Assembly (NCBI RefSeq): GCF_900187945.1
Contig: NZ_FYEH01000001.1
Coordinates: forward strand, 62,001 to 126,000
DNA from: Arboricoccus pini
GTDB taxonomy: Bacteria > Pseudomonadota > Alphaproteobacteria > Geminicoccales > Geminicoccaceae
DNA length: 64,000 nucleotides
Direction of reading: 5' to 3'
Position 1 is the stretch's first letter. Each line of letters starts with the position of its first letter. The translations under genes and the position numbers were made by a program. The notes beneath the pieces were generated by a model that was not told where the DNA came from, made no database searches, and worked only from the letters and a program-made list of their open reading frames with translations. Below, one piece after another: positions 28,525-38,300 of the stretch.

Positions 28525-28671
28525 CCTCCCTTCAATATTGCTCCGGCGGCTTTATCGATGTCGGGCGATGGGGTAGGGGTGCAAGGCTGGCGACGGACGG
28601 CCAGGTCGATGCTGTGCTGACCGGCTGTTTGCCGGTTGCTGGATGACGCGCTTTGGGAGCGTTCCTTACTC

Positions 28672-29304
28672 ATGGCCTATGGCAGGCTGATCACCTTCGA
28701 GGGCGGCGAGGGTGCCGGCAAATCGACTCAGGTCGGGCGGCTGGCGGACCGGTTGCGCGCGGCCAATCTCGACGTCGTCGTGACGCGCGAGCCGGGCGGT
28801 ACGCCCGGGGCGGAGAGCATTCGCCGTCTGCTGGTCGAGGGTGCGGCTGATCGCTGGAGCGCTGCTACCGAGCTCATGCTCATCAATGCGGCCCGCATGG
28901 AGCATGTGGAACGGCTGCTGGCGCCAGCCATCCATCGCGGCGCCTGGGTGATATGCGATCGCTTCGTCGATTCCACACGCGTCTATCAGGGCCTGGTCGG
29001 CGGAGTGGGGATCGATCTGATCGACCGGCTGCATAGCGATTTCTTGGGCCTGCCTTGGCCGGATCTTACCATCCTTCTCGATCTGGATGCCCGGGCCGGG
29101 CTCGATCGACGCCACCAGGAGGGCGGCGGCAGCCGTTTTGAAGCCAAGGGCGAGAATTTTCACGAACAGGTGCGCGAAGGCTTCCTGACGCTGGCCGCGA
29201 GCGAACCCGACCGGATCATCGTGGTCGATGCCGAGCCGGCTGCGGCGGCGGTCGAATCGGAGATCGCCAACGTCGTCACCGGGCGTCTCGGCCATCTTCT
29301 TTGA
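28672..29304 (+). CDS. tmk: Thymidylate kinase
   Basis: Phosphorylates dTMP to dTDP; 210 residues. The P loop GGEGAGKST is at 11-19, the DRF motif in ICDRFVDSTRVYQG, and the LID-region arginines follow near LDRRHQEG. ATG 28672 is chosen because the conserved RLITFEGGEG start follows directly. It is the first gene of a tmk-holB-metG-tatD-MBL run that is conserved in many bacteria, and its stop overlaps the holB TTG. Confidence 0.96.
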   Translation: MAYGRLITFEGGEGAGKSTQVGRLADRLRAANLDVVVTREPGGTPGAESIRRLLVEGAADRWSAATELMLINAARMEHVERLLAPAIHRGAWVICDRFVDSTRVYQGLVGGVGIDLIDRLHSDFLGLPWPDLTILLDLDARAGLDRRHQEGGGSRFEAKGENFHEQVREGFLTLAASEPDRIIVVDAEPAAAAVESEIANVVTGRLGHLL

Positions 29305-30350
29305 GCGAGAGTCCCCTAATCGAGCCGAGGCTCAATCCGCACCTCTTCGGCCATGCGGCGGCACTGGCGGCAATCCAGGATCTCGATGCGCGCCGGCGTC
29401 TGGCGCATGGCTGGATGCTGACGGGCGCGCCAGGTATCGGCAAGGCAACTGCTGCCTATCACATAGCCCGCCTTCTCCTGGCGATTGGCGGCGGCGACGT
29501 CCAAGATCCCGCCCATCCGGTCTTTCGCATGGTGGCCGCCAATGCCCACCCGGACCTCAAGGTGATCACGCGCGAGACCGCCAAGAGTGGACGGCTGCGC
29601 ACCGAGATCGTCGTCGATCAGATCCGCGAGGTCGGGGCGAGCTTTCGCACGACGGCCGCCATCGCCCGGCACCGGGTCCTGCTCATTGATGCAGCCGACG
29701 AGCTTAACACGGAGGCCGCCAACGCCCTTTTGAAGCTCTTGGAAGAGCCGCCGCCGGACGTGGTCATCCTCCTGGTCGTGCAGCGGCCAGGCCGCCTGCC
29801 GCGCACGCTGGCCTCCCGCTGCGCCATTATGCGCCTCAAGCCGCTGGACGCCCCAGCCATGGCCGAAGCGCTTGCGACACTGCTCCCCGGCTTGAATGAT
29901 GAGGATTTGGCGAGGCTGAGCCTTCTGGCCGAAGGCAGTCCCGGCCGTGTGCTCAGGCTCCATGCGACCGGTTGGCTCGCGGATTACCAGGCTCTCCTCC
30001 AGATCTTCGGGGCATCGAGCGATTCCGACAGGCTTTTCGCCTTTGCCGAGATCCTCCAGCGGCGCGTGCAGGCCCATGGTTTGGAGCAGGGGCTGGATCC
30101 CCTGACGACCCTCCTGCGCCGTGCCGCCACCTTGCACGCGACGCCGGACATGCCCCTTCTTAGCCCCGAGGAAGCGCCGGCGCTCTCGACGCTTGCCGCG
30201 CGCGGGCTTGATCCCTTGCTGGCTTCGTGGGATTCGCTGCGTATCCAGGCCCTGCGCATCGAGGCCTTGAATCTCGATGCGTTGCAGAGCTTCCTCCTGC
30301 TGGCCGATGCCTTGCTCCCGCCGGGCCGCCCTCTGCCGCAGGCGGGTTGA
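29301..30350 (+). CDS. holB: DNA polymerase III subunit delta'
   Basis: Clamp-loader subunit of the replicase, 349 residues, AAA+ fold. The amino end carries a Walker-A-like loop GAPGIGKAT (42-50), and the sensor region has LLKLLEEPPPDVVILLV, typical of delta' and gamma subunits. The four-cysteine zinc module of E. coli HolB is not present between the P loop and the next strand, as in many alphaproteobacteria. The TTG start overlaps tmk. Confidence 0.93.
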   Translation: MSESPLIEPRLNPHLFGHAAALAAIQDLDARRRLAHGWMLTGAPGIGKATAAYHIARLLLAIGGGDVQDPAHPVFRMVAANAHPDLKVITRETAKSGRLRTEIVVDQIREVGASFRTTAAIARHRVLLIDAADELNTEAANALLKLLEEPPPDVVILLVVQRPGRLPRTLASRCAIMRLKPLDAPAMAEALATLLPGLNDEDLARLSLLAEGSPGRVLRLHATGWLADYQALLQIFGASSDSDRLFAFAEILQRRVQAHGLEQGLDPLTTLLRRAATLHATPDMPLLSPEEAPALSTLAARGLDPLLASWDSLRIQALRIEALNLDALQSFLLLADALLPPGRPLPQAG

Positions 30351-30403
30351 ACCGAAGATCGGTCTGTTCCACATATCCGGACCGTCAGCCGCTGGAGTGC
30401 CGC

Positions 30404-31975
30404 ATGGCCGAGCGTAGCGCTTTCTACGTCACGACGCCCATCTACTACGTCAATGACAGCCCCCATATCGGCCATGCCTACACGACGCTGGCCTGCGATG
30501 CGCTGGCGCGCTTCATGCGGCTCGATGGCCGGGATGTCCGTTTTTTGACCGGCACCGACGAGCACGGCCAGAAGGTGCAGAAGGCTGCGGAGATAAAAGG
30601 CGTCGCGCCCCTGATCTTTACCGACGAGGTCTCGCAGCGCTTTCGCGATCTCGTCGTCACCATGGGCAACCAGGTGGACGATTTCATCCGCACGACCGAA
30701 GCTCGGCACAAGGCCGCCTGCGTCGCGCTGTGGGAAAAGCTGGTGGCCTCCGGCGACATCTATCTGGGCAAATATGCCGGCTGGTACGCGGTGCGTGACG
30801 AGGCCTTCTATGCCGAATCCGAACTGGTCGACGGCAAGGCGCCGACGGGCGCACCGGTCGAATGGGTGGAGGAGGAATCCTATTTCTTCCGCCTCTCGGC
30901 CTGGGGCGACCGCCTTTTGGACTTCTACGCGGCGCACCCGGACTTCGTCATGCCGCAGAGCCGCTACAACGAGGTCTTGAGCTTCGTGAAGGGCGGCTTG
31001 CAGGACCTCTCGGTCAGCCGGACGACCTTCGACTGGGGTGTGCCCGTGCCTGGCGATCCCAAGCACGTGATGTATGTCTGGTTGGACGCGCTCACCAATT
31101 ATATCTCCGCCCTGGGCTGGCCCGACGACAAAGAGGGGCTTTATGCCCGCTATTGGCCGGCTGATTTCCACGTCGTCGGCAAGGACATTCTCCGCTTCCA
31201 CGCCGTCTATTGGCCAGCCTTCCTCATGAGTGCCGGCCTGCCGGTGCCTCGGCATATCTTCGCGCACGGCTGGTGGACGGTCGAGGGCCAAAAGATGTCG
31301 AAATCGCTGGGCAACGCCATACCGCCGTCCGCGCTGGTCGACACTTACGGCCTCGATCAGACGCGCTACTTTCTCCTGCGCGAGGTGCCCTTCGGCAATG
31401 ATGGGGATTTCAGCCACGCCTCGATGGCAAGGCGGATGAACCATGATCTCGCCAATGATTTCGGCAATCTCGCCCAGCGTACCCTCTCGATGATCCAAAA
31501 GAACTGTGGGGGCGCGGTGCCGGAGCCAGGGCCGCTGACACCCGAGGACGAGGCGCTCCTTGGCGCCGCGCGGGACCTTTTGGGCAGGCTTCGACCCCTC
31601 ATGGCCAAGTTGCAGCCGCACCGGGCCCTGGAGGTGATCTGGGAGGTCGTCGGTGCCGCCAATCGCTATGTCGACGCGCAAGCGCCCTGGGCGCTCCGGA
31701 AGACCGATCCGGCAAGGATGCGAACCGTCCTTTGGGTCGTGGCCGAGACGATCCGACATCTGGCCATCGTCACGGCGCCCTTCGTGCCGGGCTCGGCCGG
31801 GGCGATGCTGGACCAGCTGGCGATACCTTTGCACCAGCGGGCCTTCGACCAGATCGGCCCGGAAATTGCTGGTTTAGTGCCGGGCACGATGCTGCCGGCG
31901 CCAGTACCCATCTTCAAGAAGTTCGACGTGCCGGCCGAGGCCAGCGTTGTCGACGTCGTAGGACCGCAGACGTGA
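30404..31975 (+). CDS. metG: Methionyl-tRNA synthetase
   Basis: Class I synthetase charging tRNA-Met, 523 residues. The HIGH motif is at 21-24, and KMSKS at 297-301 lies in GQKMSKSLGN. The insert between them lacks the CxxC zinc knuckles of the E. coli enzyme, and there is no C-terminal Trbp111-like dimerisation domain, so this is the short zinc-free form. CTGGAG precedes ATG 30404. Its stop overlaps tatD. Confidence 0.96.
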   Translation: MAERSAFYVTTPIYYVNDSPHIGHAYTTLACDALARFMRLDGRDVRFLTGTDEHGQKVQKAAEIKGVAPLIFTDEVSQRFRDLVVTMGNQVDDFIRTTEARHKAACVALWEKLVASGDIYLGKYAGWYAVRDEAFYAESELVDGKAPTGAPVEWVEEESYFFRLSAWGDRLLDFYAAHPDFVMPQSRYNEVLSFVKGGLQDLSVSRTTFDWGVPVPGDPKHVMYVWLDALTNYISALGWPDDKEGLYARYWPADFHVVGKDILRFHAVYWPAFLMSAGLPVPRHIFAHGWWTVEGQKMSKSLGNAIPPSALVDTYGLDQTRYFLLREVPFGNDGDFSHASMARRMNHDLANDFGNLAQRTLSMIQKNCGGAVPEPGPLTPEDEALLGAARDLLGRLRPLMAKLQPHRALEVIWEVVGAANRYVDAQAPWALRKTDPARMRTVLWVVAETIRHLAIVTAPFVPGSAGAMLDQLAIPLHQRAFDQIGPEIAGLVPGTMLPAPVPIFKKFDVPAEASVVDVVGPQT

Positions 31976-32775
31976 TCGTCGATAGTCATTGCCATCTGGA
32001 TTTTCCGCAGTTCGCCGACGACGAGGCAGGGGTCGTGGCGCGCGCGGCGGCGGCCGGTGTCGAGCTTATGGTGACGATCGCCACGAGCCGGCCCAAATGG
32101 GACAGCGTCCTGGCGCTCGCCCACCGGCACGACGCTGTTCTGGCGGCGATCGGCGTGCATCCCAACGAGGCAGGCAATGACGGGCTGGAGGGGCCGGAAC
32201 CGCTTCTGGCCGCCCTGGGCGATGAGAAGATCGTCGCCATCGGCGAGACCGGGCTCGACTATTTCTACGATTATGCGCCGCGCGACCGGCAGGCGCTGAG
32301 CTTCAGAGCGCATATCGCCGCCTGTCGGACAACGGGGCTGCCGCTCATCGTCCATACGCGCGATGCCGACGACGACACGGTCCGCATCCTCGAGGAGGAG
32401 ATGGAGAAAGGCCCCTTCAAGGGGGTCATCCATTGCTACAGCTCGGGCCGCGCGCTGGCCGAGCGGGCAGTGGCGATGGGCTTTTACCTGGGCATTGGTG
32501 GCATGCTGACCTTCAACAATGCCGAGGCCATCCGGGCGACGGTGGCCGACATGCCAAGGGATCGCCTCCTGCTCGAGACCGATTCGCCCTATCTGGCACC
32601 CGTGCCCAAGCGCGGCAAGACGAACGAGCCGGCCTTCACTGTTCATGTGGCCGACCGTCTGGCGGCACTGCTCGGAATCGAGCGCCCTGAGGTCGAGCGG
32701 CTGACCACCGCCAATTTCTTCCGACTGTTCGATCGCGCCGCCAGCGCGCGGCCCGATCTGGCGTCGGCCCGTTGA
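31972..32775 (+). CDS. tatD: TatD family metal-dependent hydrolase
   Basis: TIM-barrel metallohydrolase, 267 residues, of the TatD DNase group. Metal ligands are in DSHCHLD at the amino end (His6, His8), the GETGLDY glutamate, the VHTRDA and IHCYSS histidines, and the ETDSPYLAP aspartate. Family members have 3'-5' DNA/RNA exonuclease activity. The GTG start overlaps the metG stop, and its own stop overlaps the next gene. Confidence 0.94.
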   Translation: MIVDSHCHLDFPQFADDEAGVVARAAAAGVELMVTIATSRPKWDSVLALAHRHDAVLAAIGVHPNEAGNDGLEGPEPLLAALGDEKIVAIGETGLDYFYDYAPRDRQALSFRAHIAACRTTGLPLIVHTRDADDDTVRILEEEMEKGPFKGVIHCYSSGRALAERAVAMGFYLGIGGMLTFNNAEAIRATVADMPRDRLLLETDSPYLAPVPKRGKTNEPAFTVHVADRLAALLGIERPEVERLTTANFFRLFDRAASARPDLASAR

Positions 32776-33539
32776 AGGTCACGATTCTCGGCTGCGGCAC
32801 CTCGGCGGGGGTGCCCCAGATCGGCTGCCGCTGCCCCGTCTGCACCTCGCCCGATCGGCGCAACAAGCGGCGGCGACAGTCGATCTTCGTCGAGACGGGC
32901 GAGGAGAAGATCCTCTTCGACACCGGCCCTGACCTGCGCATGCAGTGCGTCGATGCCGGGATCGATCGGGTGACCGGCCTCATCTATACCCACGCCCATG
33001 CCGACCACGTGCACGGCATCGACGACTTGCGCTCGATCAATAACGTCATGATGACGTCGATCGACGCCTATGCGCACCAGAGCGTCTTCGATCGCATCCG
33101 CCACCGGTTCGACTATGCCTTCGAGGGCGGTCGCGACGCCTTCGGCTATTTTCGCCCGGAGATCACGCCGCACCCGATCAAGGCTGGGCCCTTCCAGATC
33201 GGCGAGGTCGAGATTCGGGCTTTCCGCCAGCGGCACGGCAAGGGCGAGAGCTGGGGCTTTCGCATCGGCGATTTCGCCTATTCGACCGACACGGACTGGT
33301 TGGACGATGCCGCCCTCGCAGTCCTCGAAGGGGTCGAGGTCTGGGTCGTCGATGCCTTGCGTGACCGGCCGCATCCGAGCCACGCGCATCTGGAGCTAGC
33401 GCTCTCCTGGGTCGAGCGGTTGCGTCCGCGTCTGACCTATCTCACCCACATGAACCACGAAGTCGACTATGCGGACTGGGCGGCAAGGCTGCCGCCGCAT
33501 GTCCGCCCGGCCCATGACGGGCTCGTCATCGAGCTCTAG
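32772..33539 (+). CDS. MBL-fold hydrolase, PhnP-like
   Basis: Metallo-beta-lactamase-fold protein, 255 residues, with zinc ligands His74, His76, Asp78 and His79 (HAHADHVHG). A zinc-knuckle-like GCRCPVC near the start resembles PhnP, a cyclic phosphodiesterase. The gene follows tatD in many alphaproteobacteria, but no phn genes are nearby, so its substrate is open. The TTG start overlaps tatD. The 3' end overlaps the convergent transporter gene by 14 bases. Confidence 0.88.
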   Translation: MKVTILGCGTSAGVPQIGCRCPVCTSPDRRNKRRRQSIFVETGEEKILFDTGPDLRMQCVDAGIDRVTGLIYTHAHADHVHGIDDLRSINNVMMTSIDAYAHQSVFDRIRHRFDYAFEGGRDAFGYFRPEITPHPIKAGPFQIGEVEIRAFRQRHGKGESWGFRIGDFAYSTDTDWLDDAALAVLEGVEVWVVDALRDRPHPSHAHLELALSWVERLRPRLTYLTHMNHEVDYADWAARLPPHVRPAHDGLVIEL

Positions 33540-34854
33540 CAGCAAGGGCCACCTCGGCGCTGCGCCGCGGCCCGACCAGGAGGGTGATGCCGACCAGGAC
33601 GGCGATGGCGCAGGTCAGAAGAACATAATGCGCGTGCGCCAGGGGGTCGACGCGCAATCCCAGCGTTACCAGAAGCGGAGTGAGGCCTCCGAAGATCGCG
33701 TAGGCCAAATTGTAGGAGAAGGAGATGCCGGTGAAGCGGATGGCCGGCGGGAAACTGTTGATCATCACATAGGGGACGCCGCCCACCACGCCGACGCAGA
33801 GCCCGACCAGGCCGTAGAGCCAAAAGAGCATCTCCGGATGCACCGGCAGCCACGTATAGAAAAGATAGCTGGCCGCCCCCAGCACCAAACCACCTAGGAC
33901 GAAGAAGCGGCCGCCGCCGATCCGGTCCACAAGGCGGCCGGCCAGGACGCAGCCCACCGACAGGCACAAGGTCGCAAAGCTGTTGGCGATGAAGGCCGTG
34001 GTCGCGTCGATCGTGTAGAGGGTCTGGAGGAGCGTGGGCGTCATCAAGATGACGACGACGATCGCCGCCGAGAGCAGCCAGGTCAGCGCCACGGAGACCA
34101 GGACGCCCGCGAGATGCCCCTTCAGCACGACCAGCAGGGGCAGTTCGGCAGCCAGCGCCTTCTTGGCCTTGAGTTCCTGGAAGATCGGCGTCTCGGCCAG
34201 CCAGCGGCGCAGATAGACCGCGACCAGGCCAAAGCCGCCGCCCAGGAAGAAGGGCAGGCGCCAGCCAAATTCCAGGATCTCAATAGCCGTGAAGCTCTTG
34301 TTGATGAGGACGGCCACCAACGAGCCCAGGAGGATGCCGGCCGTCAGCCCGCTCGTGAGGATGCCGCAAGCAAGGCCCGTGCGGCTGGCCGGCACGTGCT
34401 CGGCCACGAAGGTCCAGGCACCGGGCACCTCGCCGCCGATGGCGGCACCTTGGAGGATGCGCAGCGAAAGGAGGAGGATGGGCGCCGCTATGCCGATCGA
34501 GCGATAGGTCGGCAGAAGGGCGATGCCCAGGGTCGAGAGCGCCATCATGAGGATGCTGAGCGTGAACATCTTCTTGCGCCCCAGCATGTCGCCATAATGG
34601 GCCAGCACGATGCCGCCCAGGGGCCTTGCCAGATAGCCGGCGGCGAAGATGCCGAATGCCTGGAGCTGTTGCAGCCAGTCTGGAATGTCCGGGGGAAAGA
34701 AAAGTTGTCCAAGGACGGTGACGAAAAAGACGAAGATGACGAAGTCGTAGAATTCGAGCGCCCCGCCCAGGGCGGAGAGGACAAGCGTGCGATAATCATC
34801 GCGATTCAGGGCGCGGGCGACGGGAAAATCGGTGCTGGCGGCGGTCTGGGTCAT
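33526..34854 (-). CDS. MFS transporter, metabolite:H+ symporter type
   Basis: A 442-residue carrier with twelve predicted helices. The amino end (ALGGALEFYDFVIF) and the loop-2 sequence GDMLGRKK match the metabolite:proton symporter group (ProP, KgtP, citrate carriers). The substrate is unknown. ATG 34854 (MTQTAASTDF) is chosen because the upstream in-frame extension is not transporter-like. It is a single gene facing the MBL gene tail to tail and sharing 14 bases with it. Confidence 0.9.
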   Translation of the reverse strand: MTQTAASTDFPVARALNRDDYRTLVLSALGGALEFYDFVIFVFFVTVLGQLFFPPDIPDWLQQLQAFGIFAAGYLARPLGGIVLAHYGDMLGRKKMFTLSILMMALSTLGIALLPTYRSIGIAAPILLLSLRILQGAAIGGEVPGAWTFVAEHVPASRTGLACGILTSGLTAGILLGSLVAVLINKSFTAIEILEFGWRLPFFLGGGFGLVAVYLRRWLAETPIFQELKAKKALAAELPLLVVLKGHLAGVLVSVALTWLLSAAIVVVILMTPTLLQTLYTIDATTAFIANSFATLCLSVGCVLAGRLVDRIGGGRFFVLGGLVLGAASYLFYTWLPVHPEMLFWLYGLVGLCVGVVGGVPYVMINSFPPAIRFTGISFSYNLAYAIFGGLTPLLVTLGLRVDPLAHAHYVLLTCAIAVLVGITLLVGPRRSAEVALAARAR

Positions 34855-35046
34855 CGCTCGAAGTTCATGGTTGTGCCGGGATCGTCCGTCTGAACGACGA
34901 AGCGGCGATGTGCCGCCAACCTCCCGCCCTTGGCAAGCGCTGGCCGCGGCCCCGGCGCACTCATGCGGCGAACGTTGCTCTCCTGCGTGCCCGACGCTAG
35001 AGCGATGGTCGGCCCGAAGGGACAAAGGCGGACTCCCGCCCGTGCC

Positions 35047-35066
35047 GGCCGCAGGGCCCTGCGGCC
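35047..35066. promoter_or_regulatory. Perfect 20-base palindrome in an intergenic region
   Basis: The half-site GGCCGCAGGG is followed directly by its reverse complement, in the 254-base divergent gap between the transporter at 34854 and the acetyltransferase at 35109. It could be an operator or a cruciform or simply a GC-rich coincidence. Confidence 0.3.
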
Positions 35067-35108
35067 TCGCGCTTCAGGGACCATCAAGGCAAGGATGCTA
35101 TCTCGCCC

Positions 35109-35705
35109 ATGCAGCTCGATCGCGACGGCTACCACGACGTTCCCAACGACAAGCTGGTCTCGGTCGTCACCTATCTCGAGATGAGCGCCCCGCCGACGGC
35201 GGGCCCGGCCGAACGGCCCGAATTCGCCCTTCGTCGCGTCGATCGGCCCGATCTTGGCTGGTATCGCGACCTTTATGGCCGGGTCGGCCTCGAGTGGCTT
35301 TGGGTCTCGCGCCTGAACGCACCCGACCGCTTGCTGCGCGACGAGCTCGACGACCCCCTGGTGGAGGTCTACGCCCTCTCGATCGACGGCCGTGACGAGG
35401 GTCTGGCCGAGCTCGACCGGCGCCGCTCCCCCGAGGTCGAGATCGTCTATTTCGGCCTGACCGCCGCCATGATCGGCAAGGGTGCCGGCAGCTGGCTCAT
35501 GGCCCGCACGCTCCAGGAGGCCTGGCGCTACGGCACCCGCCGAGTCTGGCTGCACACCTGCACGCTGGACCACCCGAACGCGATCGATTTTTATCGCCGG
35601 ATGGGCTTTCGTCCCTATAAGCGCGCGGTCGAAATCGTGCCTGATCCACGGGTCAAGGGAGACATCAGCCGGGACGTGGCACCGCATTTCCCGCCGCTCG
35701 CCTAA
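35109..35705 (+). CDS. GNAT family N-acetyltransferase
   Basis: A 198-residue acetyl-CoA-dependent acyltransferase. The GNAT core lies at about residues 70-175: a beta strand ending in EIVYFGLTAAMIGKGAGSWL (the pyrophosphate loop is the modified GKGAGSW) and the late HPNAIDFYRRMGFRPY strand-helix that is typical of the fold. The substrate is not predictable. Its stop overlaps the convergent lipoprotein gene by four bases. Confidence 0.87.
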   Translation: MQLDRDGYHDVPNDKLVSVVTYLEMSAPPTAGPAERPEFALRRVDRPDLGWYRDLYGRVGLEWLWVSRLNAPDRLLRDELDDPLVEVYALSIDGRDEGLAELDRRRSPEVEIVYFGLTAAMIGKGAGSWLMARTLQEAWRYGTRRVWLHTCTLDHPNAIDFYRRMGFRPYKRAVEIVPDPRVKGDISRDVAPHFPPLA

Positions 35706-36457
35706 GCGGGCCGGTCGCGCGCCAGAAGGGCCGCGACAGCTCCTTGGATGCGCGCTCGGTCGGCCGGCTTGAGCGGTAGCATCCCGGCTTCGGCCAGCGA
35801 TGCCTGGTCGGCGAGGAGCCCGTGCGGGGCCACCAGCGCCTCGAGCAGCCGCCGCGCCGTCGGACTCTCTGCCAGCCGATCCTCCTTCAGCAGCAGGACG
35901 GCCGGGCAGATGCCGCTCTCGCAGCGGATCAGCCCCAGCGTCAGCTCCCGATAGACGATTCCGGCTTTGGCACAGGCGTCCCGCGCCGCCCGGTCAGGCC
36001 GCGTCGTCAGGAGCGCCATGCTCGCATCATAGAGATAGGCCGGATGCGCCAGTGCGTAGCGGACCGCCACGGCGGCCGGATCGGTGGCGGAAAGCCCTGC
36101 CGTGGCGGCCTTGAGGCTGGCGGCATCGGGCGGCGGCCCGGCGCGACAGAAGAGGCTGAGGCCACCCTGGTCGCCCGTCGTCGCATAAATGAGCGAGGCA
36201 TCCTCCGGATCGAGGCCCGCCGCCTTGATCCAGAGGTCGAGAAAGGGACTGGCCGGCGGGGCCACGTCGCTTGCCGTGCGGATGAGCCAGGCCGAGCCCA
36301 CGATGTCCAGGACGGCTGGATCGCGCGCGCCCGCGGCCGTGGACGAGGCGGGTCCGGCCAGCGGAGCCGTCGGTGCCGGTGTTGGGGGCGGTGTCGGCCC
36401 GGGGCCGGCGCAGGCGGCCAGCAGGGCCGCCCCGAGGAGAACCAGCCATGGCCTCAT
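35702..36457 (-). CDS. Hypothetical lipoprotein
   Basis: A 251-residue protein with a lipoprotein signal (LLAAC, acylated Cys16), then a Pro/Thr-rich tether and an Ala/Leu-rich globular part with several cysteines. I recognise no domain. The ATG overlaps the end of the sulfurtransferase gene by four bases, so it is the third gene of a coupled cysK-sseA-lipoprotein operon. Its position suggests co-expression with sulfur metabolism, but no function can be read from it. Confidence 0.75.
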   Translation of the reverse strand: MRPWLVLLGAALLAACAGPGPTPPPTPAPTAPLAGPASSTAAGARDPAVLDIVGSAWLIRTASDVAPPASPFLDLWIKAAGLDPEDASLIYATTGDQGGLSLFCRAGPPPDAASLKAATAGLSATDPAAVAVRYALAHPAYLYDASMALLTTRPDRAARDACAKAGIVYRELTLGLIRCESGICPAVLLLKEDRLAESPTARRLLEALVAPHGLLADQASLAEAGMLPLKPADRARIQGAVAALLARDRPA

Positions 36458-37287
36458 GTGGCGACCGGCGTGTCGTCACGCGCACCCCATTCGCTCCAGG
36501 AGCCGTCATAGATCGGCACATCGGGCAGACCCAGTTCAAAGAGCGCCAGCGCCGCCACGGCAGCACTCACCCCCGAGCCGCAGGTGGTGGCGATCGGGCG
36601 ATCCAGGGCGACGCCGGCAGCGGTGAAGATCTCCCTCGCGGCCGGCCCGCGCTTGAGCGTGCCATCGGCTTCGACCAGCGTGCTGGAGGGCACGTTCGCC
36701 GAGCCCGGGATATGGCCGCCGCGCAGGCTTGGCCTGGGCTCGGGATCGATGCCCTTGAAGCGCCCGGCCGGGCGCATGTCGACCACCTGCTCATGCCCAG
36801 TCGAGAGATTTTCCCTTATCTGTTCGAGGTCGCGATAAAGCAGGCTGTTCTCGCGCGCCGTGAAATGCCGCTCGACCGGGCGCACGGGCGCATCGGTCAC
36901 CGGCCGTCCCTCGGCCAGCCATTTCTCCAGCCCGCCATCCAGGACGACGACGTCCTGGTGCCCCATCAGCCGGAACATCCACCAGGCCCTGGCCGAGGCC
37001 AGGAATTTGTTGGCGTCATAAAGGACGATTCGCACGCCATCGCCCAGCCCCAGCCGCCGCACCATGGCGCTGAACCGCGTGGCGGTGGGCAGCATGTGCG
37101 GCAGCGGGTTCTCCGTGTCGGCGATCGCGTCAACATCGAAGAAGACAGCATTTTCCAGATGCTGGCGCGCATAATGCTGTGCCCCGGTCTGGCCGGCATT
37201 GGGCAGGAAGAAAGTGGCATCGGCGATGCGCACGTCGGGCGCCTTGGCGTGGGCCGCCAGCCATTCGGTCGTGACAAGGGCGCTCAT
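36454..37287 (-). CDS. sseA: 3-mercaptopyruvate/thiosulfate sulfurtransferase
   Basis: Two-domain rhodanese, 277 residues. The active-site cysteine is Cys236 in TTCGSGVSAAV. The CGSGV loop is typical of 3-mercaptopyruvate sulfurtransferases; thiosulfate sulfurtransferases usually have CRxGxT. It transfers sulfur from 3-mercaptopyruvate to thiols or cyanide. It is coupled by four-base overlaps to cysK upstream and to the lipoprotein gene downstream. Confidence 0.92.
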   Translation of the reverse strand: MSALVTTEWLAAHAKAPDVRIADATFFLPNAGQTGAQHYARQHLENAVFFDVDAIADTENPLPHMLPTATRFSAMVRRLGLGDGVRIVLYDANKFLASARAWWMFRLMGHQDVVVLDGGLEKWLAEGRPVTDAPVRPVERHFTARENSLLYRDLEQIRENLSTGHEQVVDMRPAGRFKGIDPEPRPSLRGGHIPGSANVPSSTLVEADGTLKRGPAAREIFTAAGVALDRPIATTCGSGVSAAVAALALFELGLPDVPIYDGSWSEWGARDDTPVAT

Positions 37288-38300
37288 GTGGCCACTCCAT
37301 CCTTCATCCAGGCCGGCACCGGCAGACCCTTTTCTTCAAGGAAGGCGGGATTGAAGAGCTTGCTTTGATAACGTGCCCCGCCGTCGCAGAGGATCGTCAC
37401 GATCGTATGGCCCGGTCCCAGGGCGCGCGCCACCGCCACCGCACCGGCTATGTTGATCCCCGATGAGCCGCCCAGAACCAGCCCCTCCTCGCGGATCAGA
37501 TCGAAGATCCAGGGCAGAGCCTCCTCGTCCTTGATCCTCACCGCATCGTCGATCGGTGCACCCTCAAGATTGGCGGTGACCCGTCCCTGGCCAATGCCCT
37601 CGGTGATCGAGCTGCCCTCCGCCTTGAGCTCGCCATGCTTGTAATACTCGTAGAGTGCCGCCCCCATGGGGTCGGCGCAGACGATGCGGATCTCGGGCTT
37701 TTGCTCCTTCAGGTAGAGCGCCACACCGGCCAGCGTGCCGCCCGAGCCCACGGCACAGGTGAAGGCATCGATCCGCCCCTCCGTCTGCGCCCAGATCTCG
37801 GGACCGGTGGTCTGATAGTGTCCTTGCCGGTTGGCGACATTGTCGAACTGGTTGGCCCAGATCGCCCCAGCCGGCTCGCTGGTCGCCAGCTCGGCCGCGA
37901 GCCGGCCCGAATATTTCACGTAATTGTTGGGATCGGCATAGGGCAGTGCCGGCACTAGGCGCAGATCGGCGCCACAGAGCCTGAGCATGTCCTTTTTCTC
38001 CTGGCTTTGCGTCTCCGGCATGACGATGACGCTACGATAACCCAGCGCATTGCCGACCAGGGCCAGACCGATGCCGGTATTGCCTGCCGTGCCCTCGACG
38101 ATGACCCCGCCCGGTCGCAGCGTGCCCCTGGCCTCGGCATCGCGGATGATCGCCAGGGCCGCCCTGTCTTTGACGCTGCCACCCGGGTTGAGAAACTCGC
38201 ATTTGCCCAAAATCAGGCACCCCGTGGCCGCCGATGCTTTCTTGAGCTTGACCATCGGCGTGTTGCCGATCAGCTCGATGAAATCACCTCGGACCTGCAT
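37284..38300 (-). CDS. cysK: Cysteine synthase A (O-acetylserine sulfhydrylase)
   Basis: PLP enzyme making cysteine from O-acetylserine and sulfide, 338 residues. The PLP lysine is Lys44 in NPGGSVKDRAA; the TAGNTGIGLA phosphate loop and GSGGTLAG follow. A near-perfect GGAGGT ribosome site precedes the ATG. Members of this group that pair with a sulfurtransferase could also be cystathionine beta-synthase-like, but length and motifs fit CysK. Confidence 0.93.
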   Translation of the reverse strand: MQVRGDFIELIGNTPMVKLKKASAATGCLILGKCEFLNPGGSVKDRAALAIIRDAEARGTLRPGGVIVEGTAGNTGIGLALVGNALGYRSVIVMPETQSQEKKDMLRLCGADLRLVPALPYADPNNYVKYSGRLAAELATSEPAGAIWANQFDNVANRQGHYQTTGPEIWAQTEGRIDAFTCAVGSGGTLAGVALYLKEQKPEIRIVCADPMGAALYEYYKHGELKAEGSSITEGIGQGRVTANLEGAPIDDAVRIKDEEALPWIFDLIREEGLVLGGSSGINIAGAVAVARALGPGHTIVTILCDGGARYQSKLFNPAFLEEKGLPVPAWMKDGVAT

